From NCBI RefSeq assembly GCF_002575655.3, contig NC_053037.3, positions 143,417,207 to 143,481,206 of the forward strand: DNA of 64,000 bases, in the 5' to 3' direction. The DNA comes from Aegilops tauschii subsp. strangulata (taxonomy: Eukaryota > Streptophyta > Magnoliopsida > Poales > Poaceae). The position numbers were made by a program, and so were the translations under genes. The number at the start of each line of letters is the position of its first letter. The stretch's first letter is position 1. Below the pieces are notes generated by a model. It saw nothing but the letters and a program-made list of their open reading frames with translations. It ran no database searches and had not been told where the DNA came from. This document shows positions 43,223 to 54,339 of the stretch, one piece after another.

Positions 43223-46200
43223 CTAGCTGGTCCCGGCTTGACCGCCTCCCGCAACAGGAGACGCACTCGCACGCAGCGTAGTGCTGGAGGCGCGGTCAGG
43301 CTGGCCGGCGGCTCCACCAGCCGGCTCGACGTCTTCACCCTCCTCCTCCTCCTCTTCGCCCCCGTCGCTGGAGTCGATCTGCTCCGCCGAGTCCTCGCCG
43401 TACGCCGGGTCCAGCCCGAACCAATCTTCCGGCTGGGCGACTCCATTGTCGTCCACCTCGGGGGCGAAGACGTTTGTGTCGGTGTAGTCGGCGATCGCCG
43501 AAGCTCGCCGAATGATGGCCGGCCGCGCCGGCTCCAGCTCCGCGTCGGCTTGCTGCCGCCAGGTGGCCAGCTGGTCCAGATTCAGGCCTGGGTACCAGGC
43601 CTTGACGAACTCCAGCGCCCGCCCGGCGCCGGAGCGAGCCGCTGACGCCTTCCAAGCCTCGAACCGCCCGACGGCCACCTCCAGCCAGTCGGCGGTCCAG
43701 GACCTGCCACCCGGCACGCTGAAGCCGGCGGAGCAGCCTGTGAGCCGGCTGGATATGAGCCTGGATCGCCAGGAGCTGCTCCTCCAGCGAGCGGCCGGCA
43801 GTCGGTGAAATCTCGAAGCCGGCTTGCCTCTTCTCCTGGCGACGAGCTTCGATGGCCTGGTTGGCGGCAGTGGAATAGCCGGGGAAGTACTCTGCGCAGG
43901 AAAGAAAAGAAGAACCCCAAGTCAGAAAAACAAGTCAAAATGACAGATGGCAAGAAAGGACGAAGGGGTAGACGACTTACCGTCAACCAGATCCTCAATC
44001 TGGCCATAGCCGGAGACCAGAGTCTGCCTGGCTTCGTCCCAGGAGACCGCCTCCGTCTCGAACTCGGCCTGGAGGGCGGCTTCGCGGTCCTGCGCGGCCT
44101 TCAGCGCCGCCTTGTGGCTTTCCTCCTGGTCGGCCAGCTTCTTGACCAGGCGTTCGCGCTCCTGCACCAAGGCGGCAAGCTCCGCGTCCTTGGCACGAAG
44201 AGCAGTCTGGGACTCCCCCAGCTGTGCCCTCAGACTGGCGTTGGCCGCTGCAGAGACAGGAGAAGAAGAACGATGAGAAATCATCAAGGAAGATCCGAGC
44301 CGACTGCTCAGCAGTCGGCCCGAATCTCGGGGACTACACCCAGTGGGTGCGCTGACGCGCCCCCACATGAGATAGAGATCAAGTCACATACCTCGGCTTT
44401 CAGTGAGATCGGCGGTCTTCTGCGTCAGCTCCCGATCCTGGGAGTTGAAGGCGGCCGCTCGGAGGTTGTGATAGTCCTGCAAGATGGATAGAAGATCGAC
44501 GTGAGAACGAAAGCAACGATGAGAAATCATCAAGGAAGATCCGAGCCGACTGCTCAGCAGTCGGCCCGAATCTCGGGGACTACACCCAGTGGGTGCGCTG
44601 ACGCGCCCCCACGAGAGAAATCAAGAAGAAGATGAGAATACTAACCCGGATGGCAGCCCGCGTGGCGAGGAATTCGTCGGTGAACTGCCGCAGCGCCGCT
44701 GCTTGGCCCTGGAGCCGGGTCCGGACGTCTTGCGCGGCGATGTTCACTACGGCTGACCCTCCGCCTGGCGTCCACCCGGAGGTAGTGCTGGCCGCCTCCG
44801 CGTCTCGGGCCGACGAGCTGGAGCCCACGGCCGGCCGTGGCTCGGACGCCGCTTTCTGCGGCTCCGACGCGGCCTTCCCTGCGCGTCGGCTTGGCGGAAC
44901 CCGGACCGCCACCGCAGCTCCCGCGGCCGGCTCGCCTTCCGCCGACTGTGCGGGCGCAGGCTCGGTCTGACCGCCTTGGGCCGCCCTGGTCGGAGGAGTC
45001 GGCCCCGGCGCCTCCCTCACGAAGATGACGTCGTCGCCGCTCCCGCCCAGACCCGGCTGGGAATCGCTGGCTCCCCCTGGCGAGGGATCCGCGTCCCCGG
45101 GCGCCATGGCGCGCAGGGGGGTGACCATCAAGGCCTCCCCTGCCGCCGCTTCGGCCTCGGCCTTTGCCTGGGCCTTGGCTGCGGCCTCGGCGAGCGCCTT
45201 CGCCGCCTCCCCGTCCCGAGCTGCCTGGGCGGCGGCTGCCTTCCGTGCCTCCGCCTCCCGCGCTTCCCGCTCCTCCCGCACCTCCCGCGCGTTCCTTTCC
45301 GTCGCCTCCAGGAGGGCGGCGCGGGGATCTACGCGGCGGGTGGTGCTCCCAGAGCCCCCTGACGACTCGACAACGGAGCCGGCAGCCGCCCGCTCGAGTG
45401 ACAGTGGAGCTCTGATCAAAGAAAAGAAGACAAAGGTTCAGAAGACCACCCAAGAAAAGAAAGAAGGAGAATACACAGAAAGAAAGAAAGCTTACGCTGA
45501 CACAGCCTGCGGCTGCTTCACCACTTTGCGGAAGCGAGCCGCCTTCGCGGCCACTTCTTCCCGCCTGGTGGCCGCCGCCCCACCCCTCGGCTTCTTCGTC
45601 CGGCTACCGAACATGCCCTGGGTGGCGCGACGTTTCTGGCCTCTACCCCGAGCAGGCTGCGCGCCGGAGGAGTCCGCGCCGCGTCCGGAGGCTGGCTGGC
45701 GGGGCAGGACGACTTCGGCTTCGTCCTCGTGCGGCCAATCATCGAAGGTCGCGGAGAACCCGGCGCCGCCTGCTTCGCCGCCGGCTTGGCCACCAGCCGG
45801 CTCGGCGGCTTCCTCCATGTGGACCGCCCCCAGATCGGGGTCCTCCTGGTCGTGCTCGGTCCGGTCGGGGACGAAGCGGCGCTCCACGTCTGCCCCGCTG
45901 GCCGGCCGAAGCAGAGGACTCTGTCGAAAGAGCGAGCCGACTGAGTTAGAGTCGGCCCGGAGGAACTCGGCGACAAAGAGAAAAAGAGAAGGGGAGTGTA
46001 CCGTAGGCGGAGGGTTGGCGCGGCTGTATGGCTCCTTGCCGAATTGCCAGTCGTCGGGAAGCTGGCAGTTGGCGAGGTAGTTCACCATGTCGGCGGCGTC
46101 GGCCTGCGGCATCTCCTTGGTACACATCCGGCTCGGATCGAGCTGGCCGCTCATCTGACAGATCAGATGAGGCCGGCTCTGGAGCGGGAGGACCCGGCGT

Positions 46201-46904
46201 GTGACGAACGCGGCCAGGAGGTCGGGCCCCGTCAGGCCCTCCGTCTAGACCATCACCCGCAGGCGGGCGATGGCGGCGTTTCCTCCCTGCGACAGCGGCA
46301 CCGCCCGGAAGGACCACTGGGGCAGCCTCCCTGCCGGCGGGCCGGCTACGTAAGCCGGCAGGTTGACGTAGTCGCCCCGTGGAGCGATGTTCCGCACGTA
46401 GAAGTATGATTTCTGCCACTTCTTCACCGATTGGATCAGCGTGATGACGGGGAAGGGGTTGTCGGCGCCCGATCTCCGCGACGCGATGAAGGCGCCAGTG
46501 TGGGCCGGCACGCCCTGGCTGCGCGTACCCAGCTTCGACTGGAAGAACTCCCCCCAGAGCTCAAGGGTGGGGAGGACGCCAAGATAGCCCTCGCACAGGG
46601 TGACGAAGGCCGACAGCAGCACCACCGCGTTGGGGGTGAGGTGGTGTGGCTGGAGCTGATAGAAGTCCAGCCAGGTGCGGAAGAAGGCGCTCACTGGCAA
46701 GCCAAAGCCGCGCAGGAAGTGCGAGCGGAAGACCACCCGCTCGCCATCCCGCGGCGCCGGCCTGATTTCTTCCTCCGGCGCGAGGCGGACCTCCACTTTG
46801 TCCGCACTGGGCAGACGCCGTGTGTCGCGGAGGAAGTCGATGTGGTCGTTGTGGACGATGGAGCCATCCCAATCCCCGCCACGCTGCTCTACGTGGGGAG
46901 GCAT
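43223..46904 (-). pseudogene. Antisense spliced gene of R7, Transposase_28 type, nearly intact
   Basis: ATG 46904 (MPPHVEQRGGDWDG). The Transposase_28 region includes FRSHFLRGFGLPVSAFFRTW and LSAFVTLCEGYLGVLPTLEL. One stop (TAG, about 46246) interrupts it, after which the frame continues at once (TEGLTGPDLLAAFV). Introns with GT-AG ends at 45412-45495, 44477-44645, 44248-44391 and 43892-43980 all join exons in frame. A fifth at 45941-46001 is doubtful, as the region reads through without it. Exon 3 is an Arg/Glu/Ala-rich helix, exon 5 a coiled coil (LVQERERLVKKLADQEESH). The last exon has a frameshift near 43715, then YTDTNVFAPEVDDNG and an acidic tail. Function unknown; the family is annotated only as transposon-associated. 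Confidence 0.82.
44269..44612 (-). repeat. 98-bp perfect direct repeat in two neighbouring introns
   Basis: 44269-44366 and 44515-44612 are identical by eye, one in each of two adjacent introns of the R7 antisense gene. Each contains the internal inverted repeat GCCGACTGCTCAGCAGTCGGC and ends CACCCAGTGGGTGCGC. A shorter relative (ACACCCAGTGGGTG) is in the gene's 3' flank near 43085. Confidence 0.85.
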
Positions 46905-47041
46905 GGCGGAAGCTAGCACGGCGGCGGAGGAGCGTGCGGAGGAAGAGTGCGGTGGCGAGGCGCTGTTGCGAGAACGAGCAAGGCGAGAAGACGAAGGGAG
47001 TAGGAGGAGCGTGCGAGGGTCTGCCGCCCTCCACCTCCCCC

Positions 47042-47049
47042 TACTTATA
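47042..47049 (-). promoter_or_regulatory. TATA box of the R7 antisense gene
   Basis: TATAAGTA on the minus strand, 138 bp upstream of ATG 46904, in a position like those of the B3-like antisense genes. Confidence 0.55.
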
Positions 47050-47469
47050 GCCTCACGCGGCCGAAGAGGCCGGACGTGGGGGGGAGACGTGGGATTAACT
47101 GCGCCCACTCCCCCCACGTCTCGCGTTTATTACGCATAAGTGCGAGCCGAAACTGCCGCACGGAACGTGCAGGCGGTTCCGGGATGCAAAAGATCCGCGC
47201 CTGGGCCGGGGCGTGGACGTGGCGGGCCCCCTCTCTGCGGCAACGTCCCGTCTCGCGCGTGGGCTGGCAGGCTTTCCGGCTACGTGGTGCGCCGTCGGCC
47301 CGCGGCCGGCCCGCGGCCCGGCGCACATGCCAGCGGGTTCCCGCCCTCCGACTCCAGAAGATTTCGGCTCAGGCGACGTGCCTGACCAAGGCCGGCTCCC
47401 AGCTGCCGGCTTGTCGCGATGGGAAGCTGTTCGAGCTTCTCGAACCCTATTCCACCTCGAAGCCCGATC
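47050..47469. other. R7 region between antisense promoter and polypurine tract
   Basis: GC-rich, no supported frame. Presumably upstream promoter sequence of the antisense gene. Confidence 0.4.
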
Positions 47470-47484
47470 AGCTTCGGGGACTAC
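47470..47484 (+). other. R7 polypurine tract
   Basis: AGCTTCGGGGACTAC directly before the 3' LTR. Confidence 0.65.
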
Positions 47485-48633
47485 TGTCAGAGTAAGTGGC
47501 CACGGGTAGCCAAGCCGGCTACCCTTGGCTCTTCAGAAAATTTATCAGGCCTTTGGGCCTTCAAGCACTCCAAGCATTTGGGCCACCTTCCCGGGCCGGC
47601 TACCACTAAAGCCGACTCCCGGAAGGCGACCCAGCCTCACCGACTCCAAGGAGCCGGCCAAGAAGGACGCCGACTCCTAGAAGCCGGCCAAGACCACAAC
47701 CACTCCTACATAACGACGACCTGACGGGGCATGGCCACAGTGCGGCCCACGACCCCCGAAGCCCGAGGCGGGTATGGCTACAGGAGGCCGTATGGGAGGG
47801 ATGTCTCCCGTGCGGCCCGGCACTGTAGCCACGCCAGCTACGACGTCATCCACGACCCCCTCCTGTACGGCCCAAGGACTGCGGGCCCCTTCAGCCAGAG
47901 AGAGGCATGAAGGCGGCCCGGCTTTCCCTAGTCGGCCAGGAGCATAGCCGGCCTCTGGAAGCCGGCTACTCCCTTCCTCGAAGCAGGAGCCCCATTAAGG
48001 AGACAAGACGAGGTGAGGCTACAGTGATAGCCCCCGAGGCGGCCCACTGTAGCCATGCTCACCTCGACACAGCCCTCATCATCAGAGGCGCCGCTACAGT
48101 AAGCAGCCGCTGACAAAGCCCTAGGCGGTGGGGCCGGCCTGTCGACCAAGTAACCGGCAGCCGGCGGGACCCAGCAGCCGGCGGAGAAGCCGGCGAGCAT
48201 AGACACTGACGGCTGGGACCAGATCCCAGTCGGATTACCATTGTACCCCTGGGGGGTAGGCCTATATAAACCCCCCGGAGCACCCATGCAAAGGGTTGGC
48301 CACTGAGCATAGTTGGCTTCTGGTTCGCATCCAAGCATAGCACACGCACACACACCATAGATAGAGAGAAGCAAGAGCTAGCCTTGTTCTTCTTCTCCCT
48401 TGACCCCAACAGCTCCATGAGCGATTGTAGCTACTCTTTATCGAGCTAGTGATCATGCGGAGACCCCGCAGAGCAGGATTAGGGGTGTTATCTCCTCGGA
48501 GAGCCCCGAACCTGGGTAAGATTCGCCGGCGTGCATGTCTTCGCCTCATCCCGTTTCCAGGCACCGGCGACGTTTTATTGGCTCCCACAATGATAAGCCA
48601 TCCTTTGGCATATGTCGCACCAACCACCCGACA
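47485..48633 (+). repeat. R7 3' LTR (1149 bp)
   Basis: Starts TGTCAGAGTAAGTGGCC and ends CACCCGACA. TATA box TATATAAA at 48263-48270. It aligns with the R1 LTR. The next five bases, AAAGG, are CACTA-1 sequence and would be the target duplication. Confidence 0.9.
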
Positions 48634-51519
48634 AAAGGGTACGACAGAAGCTTCTCCTTGAACCAACGCGTGAAACATGAGTTGTGCTCTTTGATTATAT
48701 CTCCGTCCGTCCTCTGTTGGCCTCGGTCATTGTACGTCTTCTCAATAAGGGTTTTGTGCTCTACCACCCAAGGATCGACGACGTCTATGTGTTGTAGCGC
48801 GACTAGGTTTGCTCTTTCAAAGTCGGCAAGTCGACCCTCGAAGTCGACATGCATTTCGCGGCGACCCTTGCGGTGACCCCATCCAGCGAGCCTGCCGAGG
48901 TGCCTATTGACGGGCAGACCAACGGGTTCTCGATGCCTAGATAATTCGTGTAGTAGGAGATGCACTCTTCGGTCAAAAAGCCCCTGGCTATGCTTCCCTC
49001 TGGACGTGACATGTTGTGAACGTATCCTTTGATCACACCATTCATCCTTTCGAACGACATCATGCTGTGCAGGAACGTCGGCCCGAGTTGGATGATATCC
49101 TCCATGATATGGACCAGCAGATGCACCATACCATCAAAGAATGCGGGCGGGAAGTACATCTCAAGCTCACATAGTATCACCACGATCTCTTCCTGTAGCC
49201 TTCTGAGTTGCCTCACGCCAACCGAATTCCGAGAGATGACGTCAAAAAAGTAGCATAGTCCAAATAGAGTTTCACGGACGTGCACGTCCATGATCCCATG
49301 GATTGCAACTGGAAGTATCTGTGTCATCAGCTCGTGACAGTCGTGAGACTTCATCCCGCTGAACTTCTGCTTCGCTGAGTCTAGGTATCTGCTTATCTTC
49401 CCCGCGTAACCGTAAGGAAGTTTTACTCCTACGAGGCAGGTGAAAAACTGCTCGATCTCCTCCTGACTTAGAGTGAAGCACGCGGGAGGGTAGTCATTTC
49501 CGGTCTTCTTGGCCTTTTTGCCTTTGCGACGACTTTCCGTGTCCTGCTTCGCCTCATCATCATCATCATCATTAGCGTGAAGCTCCTCCCTGATGCGCAT
49601 TGATTTCAAGTCTGCCCTTGCTTTCGGCCCATCTTTGGTCCTCTCTGGCATGTTGAGCAGGGTACCAAGCAGACTCTCGCACATGTTCTTCGTGATATGC
49701 ATGACATCAAGGCTGTGAGACACGCGGTGGATCTTCCAGTACGGCAAGTCCCAGAAAACAGACCTCGTTTTCCATACCTTCAGCAGCGGCTCTGGCGCCT
49801 TTCGCTTCTTTCCCGGCTCTGGCACCTTTTGCTTCTTTCCCGGCAGTGGGCAATCTTTCCAATTTTTCAACAGCTCGTCTATTTCCTCGCCGCTCCTCGT
49901 ACGCGGGCGTCTTCGGGGTTCGGTTTCACCATCGAACAGATCCTTGCATTTTCTCCATGGGTTATCGTCGCGAAGCCACCTTCGATGTCCCATGAACATG
50001 GTTTTCGAAGACCCGGGATCTCTATCTAGCTGGCGATACGTTGTGTCATCCATGCACCTGACGCATCCAGAAAATCCGTGGACCACCTGCCCCGCGAGAT
50101 ATCCATAACCGAGATAGTCGTGCATCGTCGTGAGCAGTGCAGCTCTCATAGGGAAATATTCTTTCTCTGCGGCGTCCCACGTATTGGCTGGCGTTTTCCA
50201 CAGCGTGTCTAGCTCCTCTTCCAGCAGCCCCAGATACAGATTGATGTCGTTCCCTAGTTGGCCCTTCAATTAGCATACTCATGTGAATGTACTTCCTCTT
50301 CATGCACAACGAGGGGGGAAGGTTGTACATCCACACAAACACAGGCCAGGTGCTATGTGTGCTTCTCTGGCTGCCAAATGGATTGACTCCATCGGTGCTC
50401 GCACCCAGCACGATGTTCCTTGGATCGTCCCCAAATTCCGGGTGTTCGAAGTTCAACGCTTGCCACTGGCTCGCATCCTTAGGGTGACTCAGCATCTTGA
50501 CTTTTTTATTTATCTCCGGATCATTTCCGTCATCTTCTCGCTTTTTCTCCTCCCTATCCGTGTGCCAACACAGGAGCTTTGCTAGCTTAGGGTCCGTGAA
50601 ATACCGCTGCAGACGAGGAGTGATCAGAAAGTACCACACCACTTTTCGAGGAGCTTTCTTCCTCTTCTTGTATCGAGTGACGCCGCACACCGGACATATG
50701 GTAGACTCCGCGTGCTCGTCCCGATAAATGATCCAATTGTTCATGCACATGGTATTTCACGTGCGGTAAATCCAGAGGACACACGATTTTCTTCGCCTCC
50801 TCAAAACTGGTCGGGCACTTGTTCCCCTTGGGAAGATGTTCGTGCCAGAATGACATGTTCTCGTCGAAGCATCCGTCGGTCATTTTGTGTTTTACCTTCA
50901 TCTCCAGAGCCATGAGCGTTACTTTCAGGCGGGTATCCTCGGGCCTGCATCCTTCATACAATGGAGTAACCGCGTCTATCTCCAGTTGATCCAGCTTTGC
51001 TTTCTCTCGGGCGGCAGCTCTTGCGTTATCTGTCTGCTTGAGAAGCAGCTCTTGAATATGAGGGTCCTGCACCCAGCCCATCGATGGTCCATCGTCGTCT
51101 GCTCCGGCATCTTCATCTTCATGATAATGCCCTTCGTCTTGATCTTCCTCATCATCATGCCCTGCATCTTCTACATGATGACTGTGTACAGCATCACCGT
51201 CGGGATCATGTCCTGGAGATTCTTCGTCTTCTCGCCCGCCCTCGCTGCGGTGGTTGTCTCGCTGACCTTCCTCATTTCTTGCCCGGCCCCCATGGACGAC
51301 TTCATAGTCATCTTCATCACCTTGCCACCGAGAGCCATCCATGAAGCCACGCAAGAGCACGTCGTCCCGCACCTGCCCGGAATCCGGGTCCGCAATAAGG
51401 CTCTTCAGCTTGCATCTTCGACACGGACATCTTATCTCTGTCTCGTTCTTTTGAAGCATCTCGGCCTTTGCAGAGCTCAAAAACCTATTCACGATGCCGT
51501 CGGTCATCGTGCGGACCAT
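48634..51519 (-). pseudogene. CACTA-1 transposase (TNP2-like), broken
   Basis: From ATG 51519: the transposase-associated domain with CPCRRCKLKS, then an Asp/His/Glu-rich low-complexity stretch (about 51270-51080), then the block ending YHVHEQLDHLSG. A frameshift near 50740 leads to CPVCGVTRYKKRKKAPRKV and LRRYFTDPKLA-like sequence (TPRLQRYFTDPKLAKLLCWH). Another near 50270 leads to a 488-codon open stretch (50269-48803) with the Transposase_21 and DUF4218 regions (SHSLDVMHITKNMCESLLG, LPYGYAGKISRYLD). A third shift comes near 48900, then the R7 insertion after FKEKLLSYPF. It would cut element ends; inactive here. Confidence 0.87.
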
Positions 51520-51984
51520 GGTCGCCTGCGGGGTAGAGCAAAATGATACTTTAGAACCAAGAAAAAATTTGGCATGACTTTGCCTAAAAATAGGACCAAA
51601 AAGAATGCATAGTGCCAAATTCTCGCCGAAACGGAAATGAATCAACATTCAGGCAAAATATTGGCAACTATCGCATTTCAAATAACGGTACCTGCAAACA
51701 CAAACATATATGCAACACCACAAACATATGCAACACCACAAACATACGTAGATCTAGCTAGGCCATAAAAAGTGTATGTGCACGTTGTTGGAGGGAGAAA
51801 AAAGTAGATCTACAACATAAACAAAGCTTAACCCTCACTTACCTATAAAAAAAAGGTAATTTAACCACTTAATTTGGGTGAATCTATGGTGCAAATGAGG
51901 TGAGGAGGAGGAGGTGGAGAGAATGAAGTGGGGAAAGTGAGTGTGGTTGGTGGCTGTCCAAAAAATCTAGCTGGTCTCAGGTTA
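51520..51984. other. CACTA-1 5' flank of transposase
   Basis: AT-rich, with short ACAAACATATGCAACACCAC repeats near 51700-51745. No gene; presumably the transposase promoter. Confidence 0.5.
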
Positions 51985-52025
51985 CTAATGGTGCACCAGT
52001 TAGGGGTGCGCCATTACTAGTTTTG

Positions 52026-52074
<49 letters not shown>

Positions 52075-52442
52075 GTCAGTAGTGGCGCACCGTGGTTGTG
52101 GTGCGCCATTACTAGTTTGAACTAGTAATGGCGCATTCCACCCTGGTGCGCCATTACTACTTTTGAAAAAAAAGTAAAAAAATTGCCAGTAGTGGCACAC
52201 AGAGCGTGTGGTGCGCCATTGCTAGTTAAAACTAGTAATGGCGCACTGTGCCGTGGTGCGCCATTAGTAGTTTTGGAAAAAAAATTGCTAGTAATGGCGC
52301 ACCGTATGTCTGGTGCGCCATTAGTAATGAGGACACTAATGGCGCACCTGTATCTGGTGCGCCACTGCTATATAGCAGTGGCGCACCACATACATGGTGC
52401 GCCTTAATGTCCGTATCAGCTATAGCCCTTTTCCTAGTAGTG
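51985..52442 (-). repeat. CACTA-1 subterminal repeats and terminus
   Basis: About eight copies of TAATGGCGCACC or its inverse GGTGCGCCATTA, often as facing pairs. Such arrays are typical binding sites for CACTA TnpA-like proteins. The terminus is at 52442. Confidence 0.85.
52028..52071. repeat. (AT)n microsatellite
   Basis: About 21 AT units within the subterminal region of CACTA-1. Confidence 0.95.
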
Positions 52443-53323
52443 ACCCCGGGGGAAAATTCAGGAGCCACGAGCAAGCACCATCTTTGAGGGCCATGGGAAA
52501 CCAGTTTGCCATGACTTTCTCGTCGCTGTTGGCTGCCTTGATGCTCAGCTCGTAGAGTTGCAAGAACTCCGCAGGGTCGGGGGTGCCGTCGTAGCACAGA
52601 GGCAGGTCTGGCTTGAACTTGGCTGGCCAAACGACGCTACGCAGCTCCGGAATGAAGGCACAGCAGCCTGATGTGGCCACCGGGGCCCGCCGGGGGGGGT
52701 GGTGCTTGGTCTTGATGCCTGTGCATCGCTGCCAGAGGCAGCACTCGGTCTTGACGTGGTGGCGCTCGGAGCGCGGGAGCATCTTCTCATGGTCGGGGAA
52801 CTTCTTGGCAGCTTCCTTCCTCATGCGCGGGCGCCCAGCGTGGCGGGTCGCGCCGAGGGGCCGCGCGTCTTGGTGCCAGGGTGCCGCCTTGGTGCGGAGG
52901 CGGCGAAGGCGCCGTGAGCTACATCGCCCACGGCTGGAGGAGGGCGAGGCAGTGAGAGGGACGGTGCGGGGGAGCCCCCGGCGGCGCTGACGAGCTCGGC
53001 GATGCGGTCCAGCCAGTCCTCGTAGAGGTCGTCGACCGGGCAGTAGAGCAGGAGCTCGCGTGCCATGAGCAGCGTGGCCTGCGAATCCGTGGGCGCGCGA
53101 CGAGCGTGGGATGATGAGCCGGCGGAGTCAGCGACGGAGTAGCGATGTGGCTATCACGCCGCACAGAGGGGTGCAACGAAGATGCTTGCTGCTCATTTCC
53201 TGCCGGGCCGGTGGCGGCGTTGGTGGTGGTTGATGCAGAACGACGGGGAGGCCCGCCGACAGGGGCTGTCTGATCGACACGGGTGGCCCAGCGCTCTGTG
53301 CGAGCTCGAGACGCGTCGGCCAT
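52443..53323 (-). pseudogene. gag: R5 gag, broken and cut by CACTA-1
   Basis: ATG 53323 (MADASRARTERWAT). Frameshift near 53070 to MARELLLYCPVDDLYEDWL, then another near 52820. The capsid domain has WPAKFKPDLPLCYDGTPDPA and VMANWFPMALKDGACSWLL, ending at the CACTA-1 terminus. The pattern is a Gypsy gag distinct from the compact R4/R6 version. Confidence 0.8.
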
Positions 53324-53375
53324 GGACGTGGTGGAGCGGTGGAGCGTGGATCGATAGAAGGAAAGCTTCAGCGCA

Positions 53376-53393
53376 CCCCTACCTGGCGCGCCA
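53376..53393 (-). other. R5 primer-binding site
   Basis: TGGCGCGCCAGGTAGGGG, two bases inside the LTR end; same as R4 and R6. Confidence 0.78.
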
Positions 53394-53395
53394 AA

Positions 53396-53509
53396 TGTCG
53401 GATTACGGGTTCCAGCAAAACCCTTGAGGTTCAAACTCTGGGGTGCGCACGAAGATCTCTCTCCCCCTAGCTCACGCTCTCAGCGCGATCTCAAAGCCTA
53501 GCTCGCCGA
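53396..53509 (-). repeat. R5 5' LTR, 3'-terminal 114 bp only
   Basis: Matches the end of the R5 3' LTR (32853-32966) with few changes. It stops at GCTCGCCGA, where R8 sequence takes over. Confidence 0.85.
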
Positions 53510-53613
53510 CTGCTAATGCTGACCAGGCTGAGACTCACCAGTCGGCCGCTCCACCGTCCGGCGCCGCTGCCTCTACCAACCTGTCGGACCTGCCTGTTGC
53601 TCCTCTAGCCTAG
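53510..53613 (+). pseudogene. R8 antisense gene, last codons
   Basis: An open stretch ending STNLSDLPVAPLA then TAG at 53611. The following 3' flank (TTTTGAACAA..., CCACCCGCTGGGGGTATTCA) matches the flank of the R7 antisense gene (near 43100), which supports the assignment. Confidence 0.6.
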
Positions 53614-54339
53614 GCAGCCATTTTACTTGTCTTTTCCTGTTCTTGTAATCTTTTGAACAAGTATGTTTAATTCGCGCAATTCCACCCGCTGGGGGTATTC
53701 AAACTCTGTTGAATTCTGGCTATGAGCCTTGCTATGTAAATTAATTCTCGCACAAGTTTGTGCTCTGCCGGGTTCTACTTTGCCTTGCTTTTATGCTCTT
53801 TTTGGCTTTTTCCTTTGCCGCTTTCCTTTGGCTACCGCCCTGCCAGCCGGACAGCCGCTCTGCGGTCTATGGCTGGGTCAGGTGCTTGGCCATTTAGGAA
53901 GACAAGTACTTCGGCCGCTTAGAACGTAGCAAGTCAAATGAGAAGCCGTAGCTCTACGGTCTATGGCTAGGACGGTAAGTCTAGGCGCCGGCTTGGCCTA
54001 TGCTGGCGCATTTTTCCTTAGTCATTTTTCGTGTGGACACCCTTTCTTGCCTTCAGCTCTTGCCAGCCGGACAGTTACTCTGCGAGCTGCGGCTTAAGGC
54101 AAGAGAGGGCTTAAGATGTCGGCACAATACTTGTCCAACTGCAGGTAGCATTTGCATAGGACAAGGCGGTGAGCCCCCGGGCCGACTGGTCGGACCCGGT
54201 GCCGGGCAGAGGAAAAAAATGATAACACATTCACAAGCATAAACTTATCATATAGATAAAAAGCATAGCCCCCGAGTGCTCCTCGGGGCCCCTGATGTCT
54301 TAGCTTCTTAATACAAAAGGTAGCATGGTACATAGTGCA
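53614..54339. other. R8 region between antisense gene and pol
   Basis: Convergent 3' flanks of the antisense gene (plus) and pol (minus). CCAGCCGGACAG(C/T)(C/T) followed by CTCTGCG occurs twice (about 53844 and 54063), a diverged tandem repeat. No gene. Confidence 0.5.

Larger units (their letters stand above)
42841..48633 (+). mobile_element. R7: Gypsy LTR retrotransposon, 3' part
   Basis: Plus-strand element: antisense gene (43223-46904), polypurine tract and 3' LTR (47485-48633). Gag and pol are absent; the left limit at about 42840 is a breakpoint with X. It is inserted in the CACTA-1 transposase gene at 48633/48634. Its LTR matches R1 and the 3' flank of its antisense gene matches R8 (53614 onward), so all three belong together. 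Confidence 0.85.
48634..52442 (-). mobile_element. CACTA-1: CACTA DNA transposon, one end
   Basis: Transposase gene on the minus strand (51519 to 48634) and a terminus at 52442. Read inward on the minus strand the end is CACTACTAGGAAAAGGGCTA, with subterminal repeats next to it. It is inserted in the R5 gag after the codons for PPGS. R7 interrupts the transposase gene; the other terminus was not found, so that side is probably deleted or lies in lost sequence. Confidence 0.87.
32853..53509 (-). mobile_element. R5: Gypsy LTR retrotransposon without recognisable RT/integrase, with nested insertions
   Basis: Minus strand: partial 5' LTR (53396-53509), primer-binding site, gag (53323-52443), CACTA-1, R7 and X, R6, protease (37584-37016), an unrecognised region, repeats, antisense B3-like gene (34079-34893), polypurine tract, 3' LTR (32853-33737). 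The two LTR pieces align well. The 5' LTR is cut at about 53509 by R8 sequence, so no target duplication can be shown. Assigning the parts to one element rests on matching LTR ends and on gag being broken exactly at CACTA-1. Confidence 0.75.

Noticed and set aside
44641..45453. 270-codon minus-strand frame rich in Gly/Arg
   Set aside because: Alternative frame of exon 3 of the R7 antisense gene; it does not join neighbouring exons in phase.
45025..46080. 351-codon plus-strand open frame
   Set aside because: Lies opposite exons 2 and 3 of the R7 antisense gene, which are supported by in-frame introns; no independent evidence.
51985..52442. Separate MITE cluster
   Set aside because: The facing GGTGCGCCATTA/TAATGGCGCACC units end at a CACTA terminus next to a TNP2-like gene, so they are subterminal repeats of CACTA-1.
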